Shown: positions 1-12,300, counted from the stretch's first letter. The stretch is 64,000 nt of DNA from Chionoecetes opilio (GCA_016584305.1 JACEEZ010001253.1:686001-750000), one strand, 5' to 3'. Numbers and translations are program-made. The notes: generated from the letters alone by a model not told the origin.

Positions 1-1929
1 AGGCGTGGGCGTGGTCCGAGAATCCTACTAGCCAATCACGTTGCCCGTCTGTTTAGACAGCTTCGACCAATCACAAGGCTTGAACACTTCTCCACTGAAA
101 CAGCATTTTTTGTCCCTCCCCCCTCACACCTGCACTAAGGCGAAGTGCAACGCTCGCCCCGCTGAAAATCTGTTTTGTCACAAGTTTGACGTTCATCGCA
201 GGTTTTGACCACTTATATATTTTTGCATTGGGACGTGCCATATACCATGATAATCGTTAAGGTGTGCTGATTCCGAGACAGTGAGTGAAAATGTAATGCA
301 AGCAAAATTACAGGAATAAGAAGGAGTTGAATAAAAAAAGGTGAAAAAAAAAATGTATACACGATTTCATTTTGCTCTCAGTATCTTATTATACGTATAG
401 TTTTCTGTAATTTTCATACATTCATGGGGCCATATGCAAGACATTTTCTCGACCCGTTGCATCGCGGCGCGGTAACAAGGCTTATATGGCAAGAATTTTT
501 CCCACCCGTGCATACGGTTTCGGCATAGGAAAGAATCAAAATACGAGCACGCGTCGAGCAACGAGGAGATTTGATCGCTGATTGCGTTCACTAAGCACAA
601 TCCCACCTGCATACGCTCTGCCTTATCATCCTATTCTTCTCAGACCATACAGGCGAGTTTTCAACATAACGAGAGTGACATTCATACCTGTGATTGCACA
701 CGTGTCATTATTAAGGTAAAATTAGGTGCAGGAGTCCTTATATTGCATGTGATAGTGGTGCGAGGGAAGAGCGGCGGTGGTGGAGGTGGTCCACATATTG
801 CTTTGTGGCGACTGTGGGACTTCAAATGTACGACAAGCATCATCAGGCCCATTTTTCTCATCAACAGCGTAGATAAGTGCGCGACACCTAACAACGTATT
901 ATTTAATGGCAACAGAGAATTATAATAGGCAGTAAAAGAAAAGAATGGTGTAAACAGTCAAAATACTGATGCCTGCCTGGACTCGCTTTGTGTGGTTCAC
1001 GACTGCCCAAATCTCACTAGGCCGGGCATTGAAAACCATTCTTGTATTCCACGTGAGATAGACCGGTCTGGTGAATCTCTACCTGCGGGATTTGACGAGC
1101 ATTTTGCATTAGCCCATGATATGCACTAATGTCTCTGAAGATGATGAGTATTTTCAGTGTCCTAAATATCATCTGGTCAGTACATGATAATACGTGTAAT
1201 ACTACAACATTTAGTGCGGGCGGAGCACCCTCCGTGAACTTGCTGGGCATCCAAGCAGTTTATCCATAGCATCAACACACAACACACAACATTGCTATCG
1301 CCACATTTCACACCCTAGTGCCCGCATTTAGTCTTCCACGATCGAGGTATAAACCTTGTTACACTATTATTACGTAACACATGTTCTCGTGGTAGAACTG
1401 TAAAAGGCTGATTGCCTTTAAACAGAAGATGAATGTCTGGCAGACGCCAACAACAGCTTCACTAAGGCATCGCTCAGGACCATGCTTGTTTCGCGCGCTT
1501 TTAACGCTGTGCCACTAAGCGGCATTCTCGTCTGAGCTTAGGCGGATGGGAAGCAGTTTGCACTTACGACAGGCGCCCGTAAGCTCGCTCTCAGCATCTG
1601 CCCGCTCGCTACTACTCTTACACAAGGTTGGTAAGTTACTGCATAATGTGTCTGTGAGAACTTTTCTCGATATATTCAAAAGGACTGCACTTGCCTTCAC
1701 TAGGCCTCTGCCGTATAGCCTTTCTTAAACGCTCGCCACAGGAGAAACGCGTGCTTGTCGCCAGATAATAGTTACCTGGCCACTTGACAAAGTTCGTTCC
1801 ATACTTTGGTAGATGAAAGATATTCACTGTGACAGGTGCACCAAGTAAACGCGTTCGTCGTCCAAAATGTGCTGCTCGCTACGACCAGAAATATGTGGTG
1901 ACACATGTGGGGCATCCTGATAAACTGAT
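1..1929. other. Unassigned flank, no gene recognised
   Basis: I see no coding region, tRNA or repeat that I can name here. Open frames are under 90 codons and have no motifs. The first 150 bases carry two CCAAT-type boxes (near 31 and 69), but nothing downstream shows that they are promoter elements. The stretch ends where a block repeated at 14508 begins. Confidence 0.5.
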
Positions 1930-2185
1930 GGTATACCGGTCCCCACTAGGCCCTCCCTATATGCAGTTGCAATAAGGTGAAAGGAGACAACGCCGTAACT
2001 TGATGCGTTTAACAACCTAGTGAGAAACCGCGACTCTTATCGGTGAGTCGCCCCGGTACACTGACGTTGGCGCCTTGGCGGGAGACACAACTCGCGGGAG
2101 ACGCCATTACGCTTGAGTTACCAATTAGGTTTTAACATATTCCTTATAAAGTCCTTAATGCTAAATCTACACAATATGTGCTAAT
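1930..2185 (-). repeat. Candidate 3' LTR of the Gypsy element
   Basis: About 255 bp match 14508-14757 in the same orientation. Both start with GGTATACCGGTCCCCACTAG and end near CACAATATGTGC. Sequences outside both edges differ. The block lies just beyond the integrase end of a minus-strand Gypsy element, and its partner lies beyond gag once the LINE at 8459-14157 is removed. That is the arrangement expected of an LTR pair. Against this, I see no purine-rich tract at the inner edge and no matching target-site duplication. The second copy lies in poor-quality sequence, so the edges are approximate. It could instead be an unrelated dispersed repeat. Confidence 0.5.
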
Positions 2186-2421
2186 TACCACCAGCACATC
2201 GCTCGGCCACACCTAACTGTGACCTCACAGTCATTATAACCTTCTTCTAATCATCTCTCATCATCTAATACATAAAAAAATTATGAACTGTAAACTTAAT
2301 ACTAAGATACTAGTAAGAGAATATTAATAATATTTGTAATTACAAACTATAATGCTAATAATACTAGAGTATTAAACAGAAAAGCATATTAACATGTAAG
2401 AAATCATAAGGCACTGTTAAC

Positions 2422-2673
2422 CTATGTAGTGGACTTGGTCAGTGCATGAGAGGACAGCTTGACCTTCTTTAGCCTATCTACATGTACTACTTCTGTAGTA
2501 TTATGAGTTTGATCAAGAAGTATGAATTTATTTCCATGAACTTTACTGGTGACCAAATAAGGTCCTGAAAATTTAGAACACAACTTATTTTGGCGTTCAG
2601 GAGAACGTTTCATAACAAAATCACCTATGGAAATTGCAACAGGACAAGCCTTACTATGCTGTCTACGCATCAT
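2422..2673 (-). pseudogene. Gypsy integrase C-terminal segment (GPY/F module)
   Basis: This 83-codon minus-strand frame is the C-terminal end of the integrase. It contains a KFSGPYLV segment followed by a short beta-strand-like stretch (KVHGNKFILLD) and HVDRLKK, the pattern of the GPY/F module of Ty3/Gypsy integrases. It lies one frame away from the integrase core at 2670-3644, with a few bases of overlap. A single-base shift near position 2700 accounts for the separation. The apparent start methionines are internal and should not be read as an independent gene. Confidence 0.75.
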
Positions 2674-3644
2674 CTCCTGACGAGAAGCCTTAAGTTCTCC
2701 TCGAACTGATCTGTGAATGATCTGAAGGATCTGAGTTGAATTTTAGCATAATCGTCCACTGAGTAGACAGGGACAGGAGATTGCAGAAGCACATCATAAG
2801 GTAATCGCTTGTCGACACCATACAAAATGAAATGTGGAGTCTTTCCTGTAGAGGAATTTACTGAACCATTTATCGAAGCCGCTACATGAGGTAGCCAGTC
2901 CTCCCAAGAGTCATGAAACTCGCCAGCATAATGGCGAAGGACATCAAGAATCTTCTTATTAGTCCTTTCTACTAACCCATTGCTCGCAGGGTGATAAGCA
3001 GTAATGAAAGTTTGCTTAATCTTGAACTGCTCACAGATGTTATGAAGAATTTGATTAGCAAATTCAGGGCCATTATCTGAAATCAGCACTCTAGGAGTTG
3101 TATAGGGACAAATTAAATTTGAAACTAGAGCATGAGCAACAGTTATATCAGACTTATTAGGCAAGGGGACTAGAATCACAAAACGTGTGAAGTGATCTAC
3201 ACATACTAGTACATATGGTGACCCTTGATGACTTCGAGGAAGCTGCAATAAGTCGATGCCTACGGTGTCAAAGGACGACTCAGGTAAAGGATATTCAAGG
3301 ATAGGAGCAGTTCTCGTATTACCCTTGGTTTGTGCACATGAACGACAATTGGTTACATGTTTCTCTGCATCGATGCGCATGGTAGGCCAATAAAACTTAC
3401 GACGTGCAGCGGACAAGGTTCTGTCTCGACCTGGATGTCCTGCTTGAGGCATGTCGTGAATGAGTTTTAAAGCAGTTTCCACTAGACTGGTAGGAATAAC
3501 TAGTTGAGTAACCGTGTTCTCGTCCATAGTGATCTTACGACAAAGAACTTTTTCAACTATTGAAAACTGTAAAAGTGGAACTGACAATTTAGGCAATAAA
3601 GATTCATCTCCAGACTCTAGTGCATAAATCACTTTTGACCACAC
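2670..3644 (-). pseudogene. Gypsy integrase core
   Basis: Integrase inserts the element's cDNA into the host genome. The 324-codon frame starts in the RNase H-integrase linker. It shows the zinc-binding H-H-C-C domain (HDMPQAGHPGRDRT, then CRSC, about residues 85-125) and then the catalytic triad: D in GIDLLQLP, D in SDNGPEF and E in NGLVERTNK (about residues 150-245). It is preceded by an in-frame stop (near 3650) that separates it from the RNase H end, and a frameshift near 2700 cuts it from its C-terminal module. The three catalytic residues are present, so the damage is only in reading frame. Confidence 0.85.
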
Positions 3645-3691
3645 AGGATCTTAGCGTTGAGCCTTCGATAAGTCTTGTAGAGAGAAATTTG

Positions 3692-3898
3692 TTAATTTGA
3701 TAAGTGGATTTCACAAATTCCCAAGTTTGAAGAGGGGAATGTGGATGTATTTTTCGCTAGTTTTGAGAAACTTGAAGCGTCTGAGACCACTACTACTGGA
3801 ATGTTGCGTGAAAGTGCGTCTGCAACATTATTTTTATTACCAGGTAAATATTTGATAGTAGGATCAAATTCCTGAATGGTGATGAACCACCGGGCCAC
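3692..3898 (-). pseudogene. Gypsy RNase H end / linker fragment
   Basis: The 68-codon minus-strand frame begins MARWFITIQEFDPTIKYLPG and continues NNVADALSRN. This matches the end of the Ty3/Gypsy RNase H (the usual 'W...L..F...I.Y.PGK.N..ADALSR' region). It overlaps the preceding RT/RNase H frame out of phase, so a frameshift lies near 3900. Together with the in-frame stop near 3650, this shows pol is no longer translatable as one product. Confidence 0.75.
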
Positions 3899-4614
3899 AC
3901 GGCCACCGAGGTTTTTCCCTTTAAAGAGAGATTCAGCACTGCAGTGTGATCAGTGTGAACTGTAATGGGATAACCATAGATAATTTCCTTAAAGTGCTTA
4001 AGAGCCCACACCACAGCAAGAGCTTCAAGGTGAGTTACTGAGTACCGTGACTCTACATCATTAAGCACTCTACTGGCATATGCAACAACATGAGGGCGTT
4101 TCCCTTCAACTGTTTGCATTAAAACCGCTCCCACGCCTAGTGCCGAAGCATCTGTCACAAGAGTGAAAGGCATATGGTAGTCAGGAAATGTAAGAATTGG
4201 CGCATGTGTAAGTGCCTGTTTAAAAGTATCAAAACTTTGTTGTTGGGGACCATTCCAAGGGAAAGGAACGTCCTTTTTCAAAAGTCGTGTCAGAGGACTA
4301 GCAATCGAAGCATAGTTCTTCACAACGGCACTATAGTAACCCGATAACCCAAGGAAAGACCGTACCTTTTCAGTGGTGGTAGGGGTTGGGAAATTCTTGA
4401 CGGCTTTGATTTTGCAATCCAACGTGTGGATTCCATCCTTGTCGACAGCATGGCCTAAAAAGTCAATGCGCGACTTGAGAAAACTGCATTTGTTTATTAA
4501 GTTTAAGGCCAGCCTTAGTAAGTTTCTGAAACACAAGGGCAAGTTTCTCAAAGTGACTGGATAAGTCTTTGGAGACAAGTATGAGGTCGTCCATGTAGAC
4601 GAACAAACCATCAC
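3793..4614 (-). pseudogene. Gypsy RT thumb and RNase H domain
   Basis: This minus-strand frame carries the end of the RT and the RNase H. Recognisable landmarks are DFLGHAVDKDGI, the VRSFLGLSGYY segment, SPLTRLLKKD, and the RNase H motifs TDASALGVGAVL (first catalytic D), SVTHLEALAVVWAL (E) and VHTDHTAV (D). All three expected acidic residues are present. It begins one frame off from the upstream RT segment (shift near 4490) and ends one frame off from the ADALSR segment. The first 30 or so residues of the open frame are out-of-phase sequence and not part of the real protein. Confidence 0.85.
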
Positions 4615-5677
4615 CTATGATGCCGTGAAACAAGTTGTTTACTAGACGTTGGCATGTAAGAGGTGAGTTCCTCAAACCCATAGGACATCTCAGCCATTCA
4701 TAATGAGCATTATTTGTTAAGAAGGCAGTTATTTCCCGAGATTTCTCTTCCAACGGAATCTGCCAGAAACTAGACTTGAGGTCCAAACTGGTTAAAACTG
4801 TATTATCCTTCCCTATAGACTGCAAAAGGTCTCTCAAAACAGGGAGTGGATAGTGATCCGGTACAGTTAAATTGTTAACTTTCCTGAAGTCTAGCACAGG
4901 CCGATAAGTACCATCACTTTTCTTCACCAATAACAAAGTTGAGTTCCAAGGAGAATAAGACTCCTGTATTATTCCTTCATCCAACATGTCCTTTATCATG
5001 CCCTGTACCACAGCTCTTTGGCTATGAGGCATACGATAAGAAGGTACATACGAAGGCTGTGCATCAGGTGTGAGCAAAATGTCATGCGTGATTTTGTCTG
5101 TTACTCCTAAGTGTTCCCCAGGTAAGGCAAGAGCAGGCCTGTGTGTCGCGAGCAAAGCGAGAAGCTCAGGCTTAGCCTCAGGAAAATCCAATACCTGTAC
5201 ATAAGGTGTTAGCTGCTGGACTATGTCTGCCCGGTCCTCACTAGCATTTGTCTTCGTAGAGACTGCTGCAAGAACGTGTGAAGGATCCATCAAGGTCAAA
5301 CTATTTTGTCTCTCAAAGCTGCATAACAAAACACCACTTTTCAGAGTTATAGTGGACCCTGTAACATTTGTGACAACTGCGTCGCTTATGTGATCATTGC
5401 GTACCGCTGAAAGCGTTCCCTCAAGCGCTAAGCGACTTACACGGATAGTGTCAGGTATAGACACCAAATAACTGACGAAAGGAGCCTGGACTCTCACCGC
5501 AAGTCGAACAGAACATGAGGAGCCAATATATTGGTCTCCCATGACAACAGCGGACACCACCAAACCTGCAGGGGGAACTGAACGTTTCGTTACCCCACTA
5601 GTAAAGCAGTCAGGGCCTATACTAGCAGAAGCGGCTTGCTGGTCACTGTTAGGGAAAATCATTAGTTTATCAAGCAA
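4463..5677 (-). pseudogene. Gypsy reverse transcriptase
   Basis: The frame of 404 codons runs from the protease-RT linker through fingers and palm. Landmarks are MPHSQRAVVQGMIKDMLDEG, PWNSTLLLVKKSDGTYR (fingers), DLKSSFWQIPL (first catalytic D) and the YMDD box in FVYMDDLILVS near residue 375. This is a Ty3/Gypsy-type RT that copies the element RNA. The catalytic aspartates are intact. The frame is lost near 4490, just before the FLGH segment. Upstream it is separated from the protease piece by a stop or shift between 5677 and 5771. Confidence 0.85.
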
Positions 5678-5770
5678 TGGAGCTGGACTTGTTATTGCGG
5701 GGAAGAGAACGCCATTTAATGAAATTGCTTGGTGCTGTGGAATGACATCAATGTGATGAGTTGCAAGTGA

Positions 5771-6061
5771 TTATAAACCCAAAAGACCATCACATTTTAA
5801 AGCAAAACTTGGTGTTACTATAAACTGTATGTTTAAGACTTTAGAATTAGGAGCAAGGCATAGAGGAAGGGTCACAGTGCCCATGAACTCTAGTGTGAGA
5901 CCTTGAACACTTTGTAGAGTGGCTGTAGAGGGTAACAAGGGAAAATTATGTAACTTGTTTAAATTTACATAAGCACACTCACTGAGAATATTACATGAAG
6001 CACCTGTGTCCACTCCAAGAGCAATAGAACTGTCTCGAGTGAAACACTGAATTGTCATCAT
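5771..6061 (-). pseudogene. Gypsy aspartic protease fragment
   Basis: This short minus-strand frame contains GVDTGASCNILSE, the D-T/S-G active site of retroelement aspartic proteases, at about residue 17. A hydrophobic region ending in CDGLLGL follows, equivalent to the 'I/L-G' flap-distal motif. The protease would cut the Gag-Pol precursor. It sits between gag and RT as in other Gypsy elements. The frame closes at 5771 instead of running on into RT, which is consistent with decay. Confidence 0.75.
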
Positions 6062-6126
6062 AGAAAGACAAGCAGCAATAATAGAAGGGACTATGAACAG
6101 CTGTGTCTGTGACTATGTATCTGAAA

Positions 6127-7362
6127 CTAATCTGGGTTTCTTTGAACCCGGCGCGAATCTTCCCCCGACTGCTGATATCCATAACCATTACCATTACCAA
6201 CTGCTACCGTCTGAGTCGCCTTCAACCTCAGTACCAACCAACATTCCTCTGTTGAATGGTTTCCACGCTCGTGAATTACATAATATTTCGGCGGAGGGCG
6301 AAATTGCATACGAGGCTGTTGTGGTCTTGCAGGAGATGCAAAACGAGCTGGTGGAGGTCTAGGAGGCAAGTATTGTCTTTGCTGAGCAACCTGCATATTG
6401 CTACTTTTCTGAGCAGATTTCGTCTCCTTTTTCTGATAGCAGTAATTATCAGTATGACCTTGCTTTCCACAATAGTAACACTGCTTGGGTGCGCGAGTAG
6501 GAAACACTGGAGGTGGAAGGGGTGGTGGAGGAGGTAGGGATGAATGAATTTGAGCCTCCCTTGACACCGGCGCTACGGACTCAGGTTGTGAAAATGAATT
6601 TTTAGGCATCTCACGTAGCCGCTTAGTGATTTTAGTAGAAAATTCTAGAAGGTTATCACCTGGCTTAAAATCAAGAGAGGAAGCGATACGACGCTCTTGT
6701 GGAGTCAAAAAGGTGATATAATACTGAAATTCTAGAATCAGTTTAAATCTCTCTACTGACAACTGGCCATTTTCAAACCATGACGCAAGATTTAAAGCTT
6801 CCATTGCTTCTGAAGCAATATTAGCAGCACGTGCCTGACCTCTCAACCTGCCAGCACTACCCAACTGTGTGGTCAATGTTTCAGCATACGTAAAAGACCA
6901 CTGCAAGGAGACATTATGCTGAGCCACGCCAAAAATCCTTAGAAAGTTCCTACGAAATACATCATACTCATAGTTCAGCGTCTTTCCATCAAGGCCTGAA
7001 GCACACATCATGTCACTAGCTAGAGATCCAGGCTTCAATTGAGACCTAATAAAAGAATTTTTTTCATTTCCCGAAGCAACATTACTGTTCTGCATGATAT
7101 CCTCACATTGCTGAATAAATGACAGAGCTGAACGTGTCTCTTCCTCCCCTGAGAATCTACTGATGGAAGACTCTTGGTGTAAAAGTTTAATAGTTGGCAC
7201 TGTTGGGGAAGACATATTGACTACAGTAGATGTAATTGTAGGAGCAGTAGGAGTATTAGTAGTATAAATGGTGTTATGAGACTGCGTTGATACAACACTA
7301 GGTTCGACTTGTTCCAGCAGGAACATATATAAAGAGTAAAAGGTCCCACTACGCAAAGACAT
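6127..7362 (-). CDS. Gypsy Gag with CCHC zinc knuckle
   Basis: This is an uninterrupted 411-codon frame on the minus strand. The N-terminal half is polar and T/P-rich, then comes a Gag-like helical region (residues about 75-245, e.g. RFSGEEETRSALSFIQQCED). A proline-rich stretch and one zinc knuckle CYYCGKQGHTDNYC (C-x2-C-x4-H-x4-C, near residue 297) follow, with a further basic, proline-rich tail. Gag packages the element RNA. It is the only part of this Gypsy copy still open end to end. The start at 7362 is the first ATG in the frame. The true C-terminus and the junction to protease are uncertain. Confidence 0.8.
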   Translation of the reverse strand: MSLRSGTFYSLYMFLLEQVEPSVVSTQSHNTIYTTNTPTAPTITSTVVNMSSPTVPTIKLLHQESSISRFSGEEETRSALSFIQQCEDIMQNSNVASGNEKNSFIRSQLKPGSLASDMMCASGLDGKTLNYEYDVFRRNFLRIFGVAQHNVSLQWSFTYAETLTTQLGSAGRLRGQARAANIASEAMEALNLASWFENGQLSVERFKLILEFQYYITFLTPQERRIASSLDFKPGDNLLEFSTKITKRLREMPKNSFSQPESVAPVSREAQIHSSLPPPPPLPPPVFPTRAPKQCYYCGKQGHTDNYCYQKKETKSAQKSSNMQVAQQRQYLPPRPPPARFASPARPQQPRMQFRPPPKYYVIHERGNHSTEECWLVLRLKATQTVAVGNGNGYGYQQSGEDSRRVQRNPD

Positions 7363-8446
7363 TTGCTACTAAAATTAGCCTAAATGACCTCAAGAACTAC
7401 ACTGAAGTTCACCCACACCAACTGACAACACCAGTTACAACTTACAACAACTTGAACAACATTACAACTTTTCATGAAACAATAACAACCACAGATAACT
7501 AGAAGAGTTACCCTCCTCACATCACAGAAAACCTGTGTGAAGAAAACACTACGTTATGAGTGTCAGGGTAACCTGAACCAAAACTTAGAAATTGAACAAA
7601 AATGTACCCCTCACACTGAAAACGAAACTTTTTTTTTTTTTTTCAGGGCTCACTGAGCCAAAAAACTTTATAAGTAGCGAAAAATTATTACCACTTTTTA
7701 CACTTTTCAACTCACAAGAACACTCTCGTAACTATACCACTGTTATCTAATAACCCTTGTTTTTGTTGTTTGCGTAACGTATTGTGTTACAATGTGTATT
7801 AATAACAATATGACAACACTATTGGTAACACTTTTCTGTACACTTACGAGTCTGGCAACATTTCACACCATTCAACACCTTGGCGAGATGTGGCAACTCT
7901 TTCCACTTTTCCTCGCACCTCTCAGCCACTCAGGGCGCGACGCTTTTAAAAGCCCGCGAAGAACATAGATGCCGGAGCCAGTAAAACTCCAGGAAACCTG
8001 TGACGTATTTTCTAGCCACTCACCGTCTCAATACGCCGTGACGTCACTTGAAGCAACGAATCACAGAGCAAGATTGCTCTGACGTCACTCCTTATAGCGC
8101 GCACAGACCCTGTCTCTCCTAGATCACATAGGATCACAAAGGAAGGAAAATTTTTCACTGGCCACTTCTAACACTTCCTACTGTTTATAAAACTAGGAAT
8201 AGTACTCACATTAACGCAGGTACTTAGCTGGCAGTGAAATACTCTTTGTGGCGATGTAGTCCTGGAGTGAGAGACCTTATGAAGAAAAGGGCTCTGCCGA
8301 ATTTCCACGAAACATCCACTTGCGTCCAAGATGGCGGAGATGAATAAATCCACTTGTAGATGCGCGTAGAGAAATAATCCACTTGTAGACGTGTAGAGAA
8401 GCAATCCACTTGTAGACGTGTAGAGAAGCAATCCACTTGTAGATAT
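7363..8446 (-). promoter_or_regulatory. Gypsy leader region with two CRE octamers
   Basis: This is non-coding sequence upstream of gag. Two exact TGACGTCA octamers (CREB/ATF consensus) lie at 8039-8046 and 8080-8087, and an array of 27-bp tandem repeats closes the region (8346-8446). With the LINE removed, the leader would run from the candidate 5' LTR through this region to the gag ATG, about 1.4 kb. That is long but possible. Any promoter role is inferred from the motifs only. Confidence 0.35.
8346..8446. repeat. Short 27-bp tandem repeat array
   Basis: The unit ATCCACTTGTAGACGTGTAG plus AGAAGCA is present twice almost exactly. It is flanked by one diverged unit on the left and a partial unit on the right. 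The LINE inserted immediately after the last partial unit. Confidence 0.8.
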
Positions 8447-8458
8447 CACTTGAAGATA
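8447..8458. repeat. Left target-site duplication of LINE 8459-14157
   Basis: CACTTGAAGATA here matches CACTTTAAGATA at 14158-14169 with one mismatch in 12. The mismatch falls next to a homopolymer in the low-quality copy. Confidence 0.65.
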
Positions 8459-9059
8459 CCCCGCTGTGGGGAGTCACCTTGTCGTGGTGGCGGGGCTTGA
8501 AGCGTGGTCGACGGGGCCACCTCCTCTGGCGGCCTGCCTGCCATTGTTGGTTTCGGTGGCCGTCGGCCTCGTGGACCAAGCGCTCCCCCTTCGTCACTGG
8601 GAGGTGGAGCCTTCCGGTGATGTCGCCTTTATGCTTCCTCCCCCTTTTTCTCCTTTCTTAGGGCGATTCTAGGCCCGGTGAGACCCTTCTCTTCCGTCTC
8701 ACGCTTCTTCTTTCTTTTAAACTTCACGCTCCGCTCCCCACGTGTTTGCCGTGTGTGGCATCCCGTATATTCCCCGCGCGCCCCTCTATCTGGGAGTTGA
8801 GTCCACCGCGGGGCGGGTTGTAGTTCCCTTCGGTGGGCAACACGCTCCTTTGGTAGGGGGTTTGGGGTAAGACGGGAGGTCCAGTGTGGCCCCGCTGGAT
8901 CAATCGGCTGGTCATGCGTTGGCTAGGGCCAAGCGGAGGTTGCCTGGTGGGCACCGCATCGGTCCCGCGGCTGCCACCACACACTAGGCAACCGAAGCGT
9001 ATACTTCCCCGCTACCCCTGGGGCTGTTGGGTGAGGTCCTTCCCCAACAGACAGCTTCC

Positions 9060-12000
9060 CCTTGTTGGGCTCCGTGGTGGGTGGGGGCGTGGGAAGTGAA
9101 GTAATTTTGTTTATGAGTCATCAATTAATTTACCCCGGGCCTTTCCCCGACTGCCCCGGGCATCTCCCAGGTCCCCAAATCCCCCTGGCCCTTTCCCCGG
9201 GGGACCCAACGGGCACCGTTTCCCTCCCGCTCCCGGGGCGGGGTCCCCCAAAGGGAGGGCCCGGGTTGGGCGGTGGGGGGCCCCAATTTAAAAATTTTTT
9301 CCCCCAATTTTCCCACTAAAAAGGCCTGTTTTTGGCTAGGGGGGTTCCCCCCCATGGATTTTTTAATGAAAATGGCCCAAAAAAGGTGACAAAGCGCGCT
9401 TTTTCCTCGTTTGGGGCCCCACAAAGAGGAAAAGGGGGAGAAAACGGCCCCAACATTCCCCTTGAAATGTTGGAACGGCCCGTGACTACACCCCAAATTT
9501 TGGGAAATTAAATCTATTTTTTCCCCCAACCCCCCCTATTAAAATGGGAAAAAAATGGGGGAAAAATTTTTTTGCGGCGGGTTTTGGAGAAAAGAAAGGG
9601 GGAATACCCGGGAACCACTGAAAGGGGGAGGGGGGAAAATCCCCAAAACCCCTTTTGGGGGATCTCCCCACATCCCCCCACACCAAACCATTTTTGTCCT
9701 CCCTTTTTTAAAATTTGCAAACTTTTCTCCCGAATTTGAGGGAAAAAAATCAAAAGGCCCCAAAAAAGTTCAGGTTATAATCAAAAGGAAAAAAAACGGA
9801 CTTTAAATTTTACGGACAAGTTCCCCCACCATCAATCCCCCCCCAGCCAAAGTAAAAATTTTACGACCCCTTTTTCGGCAGATCTAATTTTTGGGCCAAA
9901 AAAAAAATTTGAAAAACCCCCCGGGGGGTTTTTCTCGGGTTGGGTCCCATCCACAGGACGCCAAACCCCCTAGTTAGCCTTATCACCCCCATTGAAAAGT
10001 GGGGCTTAAAAAAGAAGAAAATTTTAAAACCCTGCAATTTTCGTTTTGGGGCCCCCCAAAGGGAAAATTCCCGAAAACCCCGGGGGGAGGGGGGGGCCCC
10101 AACGACGCAGGGCCCCCTTTTTTAAGAGCCAATCGTTTCCCCATCCAAACATTTTTTTTAAACCAAAAACCTCCCAAAAGGGGGGCCCGCTACCCCGGGT
10201 TTCTGGGGGTTCTGACCTTCATTGAGCCCCCAAACACCCTTTAAAACCCCATCCCCCAGGGAAAAAAATTATGCCTTCTTGGGGCAAAAAAACCCCTAAA
10301 AAAGAGCTCAAAAAACTCCGTTAAAGGCCAATCATGGGCCCTCCCTAAAATCCCAAGGGAAAAAGGGGGGGATTTGGCAACCGTTTCCACCTAAAGGGGG
10401 GAATGGGGGCCCCCCTAATATCATCCCCCTGACCAAAAAGGGTGCGCACAGAAAAACCCCTTTGATGGGGCAAAGGTGCCCCAAAAATATGCCAAAAAAA
10501 TTTGAAGCCAGCAAACCAACCCAAACCCCTGCGGGGTATTTTTAAACAAAAGTGGAAAAATTTCTGTAAAAAATCTCCCCCTTTTTGGGGGGAAACTAGG
10601 AAAACACCCCCCAAAACCCTTACCCCTTCCAAACCCCAAAACAAAAAAAAAAAAAACCCCCCCCCTCTTCAAAACCCAAAAAAAAAAAATTTGGGGGTTT
10701 TTTTGGGCCAGGGTCTAAAAAACCCGGGCTTCTGACATTTTCACCCGTTTTAAACCAACCGCCAAGGAAATTCTGGGATTGTCAAAGGGGGGTACCTTTA
10801 CAACGACCCCCCCGTTATTGTTTAAAAGAAACAAGGTAGGGCGGGAAGGGTCCGCCGAAAATTTTTTCCGCCAAAACCCCCCCCCCCGAGGGGGGGAAAT
10901 GGTTTTCCTCACTGGGTTTTCCCCTTAAGGTGAAAATCCCCGCAGGTTTTACGCCCACCACCAAAAACCTCACGTTTGCTAAATTTTACCTAAAATGGGG
11001 GCCCCTATTTCCCCAAACTTGGGGGGAATCTATCCGCCGCCCCCTCCACTTTTTCCCTTTAACTAAGGGGCGGCATTTTCGTGGGGAAATTCCCCCAAAA
11101 AAAATTTGGGGGGGATTTTTTTTTAAATAAAAAACCAAATTTTTGGGAAAACCAAAAATTCCTTTGAGACGGGAACTTTTATGCCAACTTAAATACGGGG
11201 GCCCCCAAACTTCTATGGGAGGGGCCATTTTTTCAAATGACCTTATCCTCTCTTAAACAGTGCCTCGCCCCTTTGATGTCTCCCAAATTTTCCCTTTTCG
11301 TGCCCCCCTTTTTAAAAAGGTGTTTTCGCACCTTTTTTTCCCTTCCTTTTTCTTTTCCCCGTCCTTTGACCCCACCCCCCCCCCTTTCTTTTTTTTTTCC
11401 CCCGATTTTCCCCGGGTTTGGGGACCAGGATTTCCCCAAAGGAGGGTATCCCCGGTCGGGGGAAAATCATTTGGGCCGTTCATCCAAAAAAATATTTTTT
11501 CCAGGTTAAGGTAATAGACTTTTAGAAAAGGCACTCCCGGAGGGTTAAAAAAAATTTCGCGGGGGCCCTAAGGGCCCAATTTTTCCAAAGAGTGGGGAAA
11601 AGAAGGGGTTTTATCCCTCCCCCCCGCTATTAAGGAGCCCCTGGGGCAACCCTTGCAAGGGGAAGTTTTTTTTTTGGAGTCCAAACCCTCGTCTCAATGA
11701 GGGAAGGGCGCAAAACAGAGAGGAATTTTTTTTTTCCCCAGGGGGGGGGAATTTTAAATTTTTTTTAACCTGGACAAAAACCCCAGGGGGGGTTTGGGTC
11801 ACCCCCGGGCCGGATTTCCCAATTCTCTGGCTTAAGATGAGGCAATTTCGGAGATTTAAAAAAAGGTTTCGGGATTAAGGGAAAACCCCCAATCGGGGTG
11901 GGCCTTTAAAATAGCCGGGGAAAGGACCCCCATACCGGTTTCGGCCCAATCCCTAATTTTTGGGTTTTAAGTTTTCGTTTAAATAGTGTTGTATTTTTTT

Positions 12001-12300
12001 GGGAAGGGAAAATTTTTTGTTTGGGGGATTTCCCTCCTTTTAAACGGAAGCCCTTATTTCCGGGTATCCTAGGGGCCATTCGCCCTCGCCCCCAACCTTT
12101 TTTTATTAAAAGGCTTACGACCGGCTTGGGACCCGGTTTTTGCAATTCTGTATGATTTTCGGCTAAGAGGTCGTTTGCCTGTGTTCCCCAGAGTTTTTTA
12201 GCCAACCGGGTCTTAGAGTTCGAGTTGGCAACATACTGTTTCTGAACACCACTTTCCCCGGTGGATCCCCAATGTAGCGTTGAGTGTAGCTCGTTTGCTG
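9060..12300. other. Homopolymer-inflated, unreliable consensus
   Basis: The sequence is a dense succession of runs such as CCCCC, AAAAAAA, TTTTTT and GGGGGG with almost no mixed sequence. Many open frames exist on both strands but none carries a motif. A copy of RTE1 elsewhere in this window (36.05-37.2 kb) shows the same texture and can be compared base for base with clean copies, where the runs replace normal mixed sequence. I therefore read no genes here. By position this should be ORF1 and the first part of ORF2 of the LINE. Confidence 0.75.

Noticed and set aside
2422..7362. Gypsy element as an endogenous virus with envelope
   Set aside because: No envelope-like frame follows integrase. 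The sequence between 2186 and 2421 is short and non-coding.
9062..11802. Many overlapping open frames of 60-134 codons on both strands
   Set aside because: They lie in homopolymer-inflated consensus, have no motifs and are rich in G, P, F and K as expected from G/C/A/T runs.
9060..12300. Possible bacterial or viral contamination suggested by odd composition
   Set aside because: The same texture occurs inside RTE1 copy C, where clean copies prove it is an error. Nothing bacterial or viral can be read.
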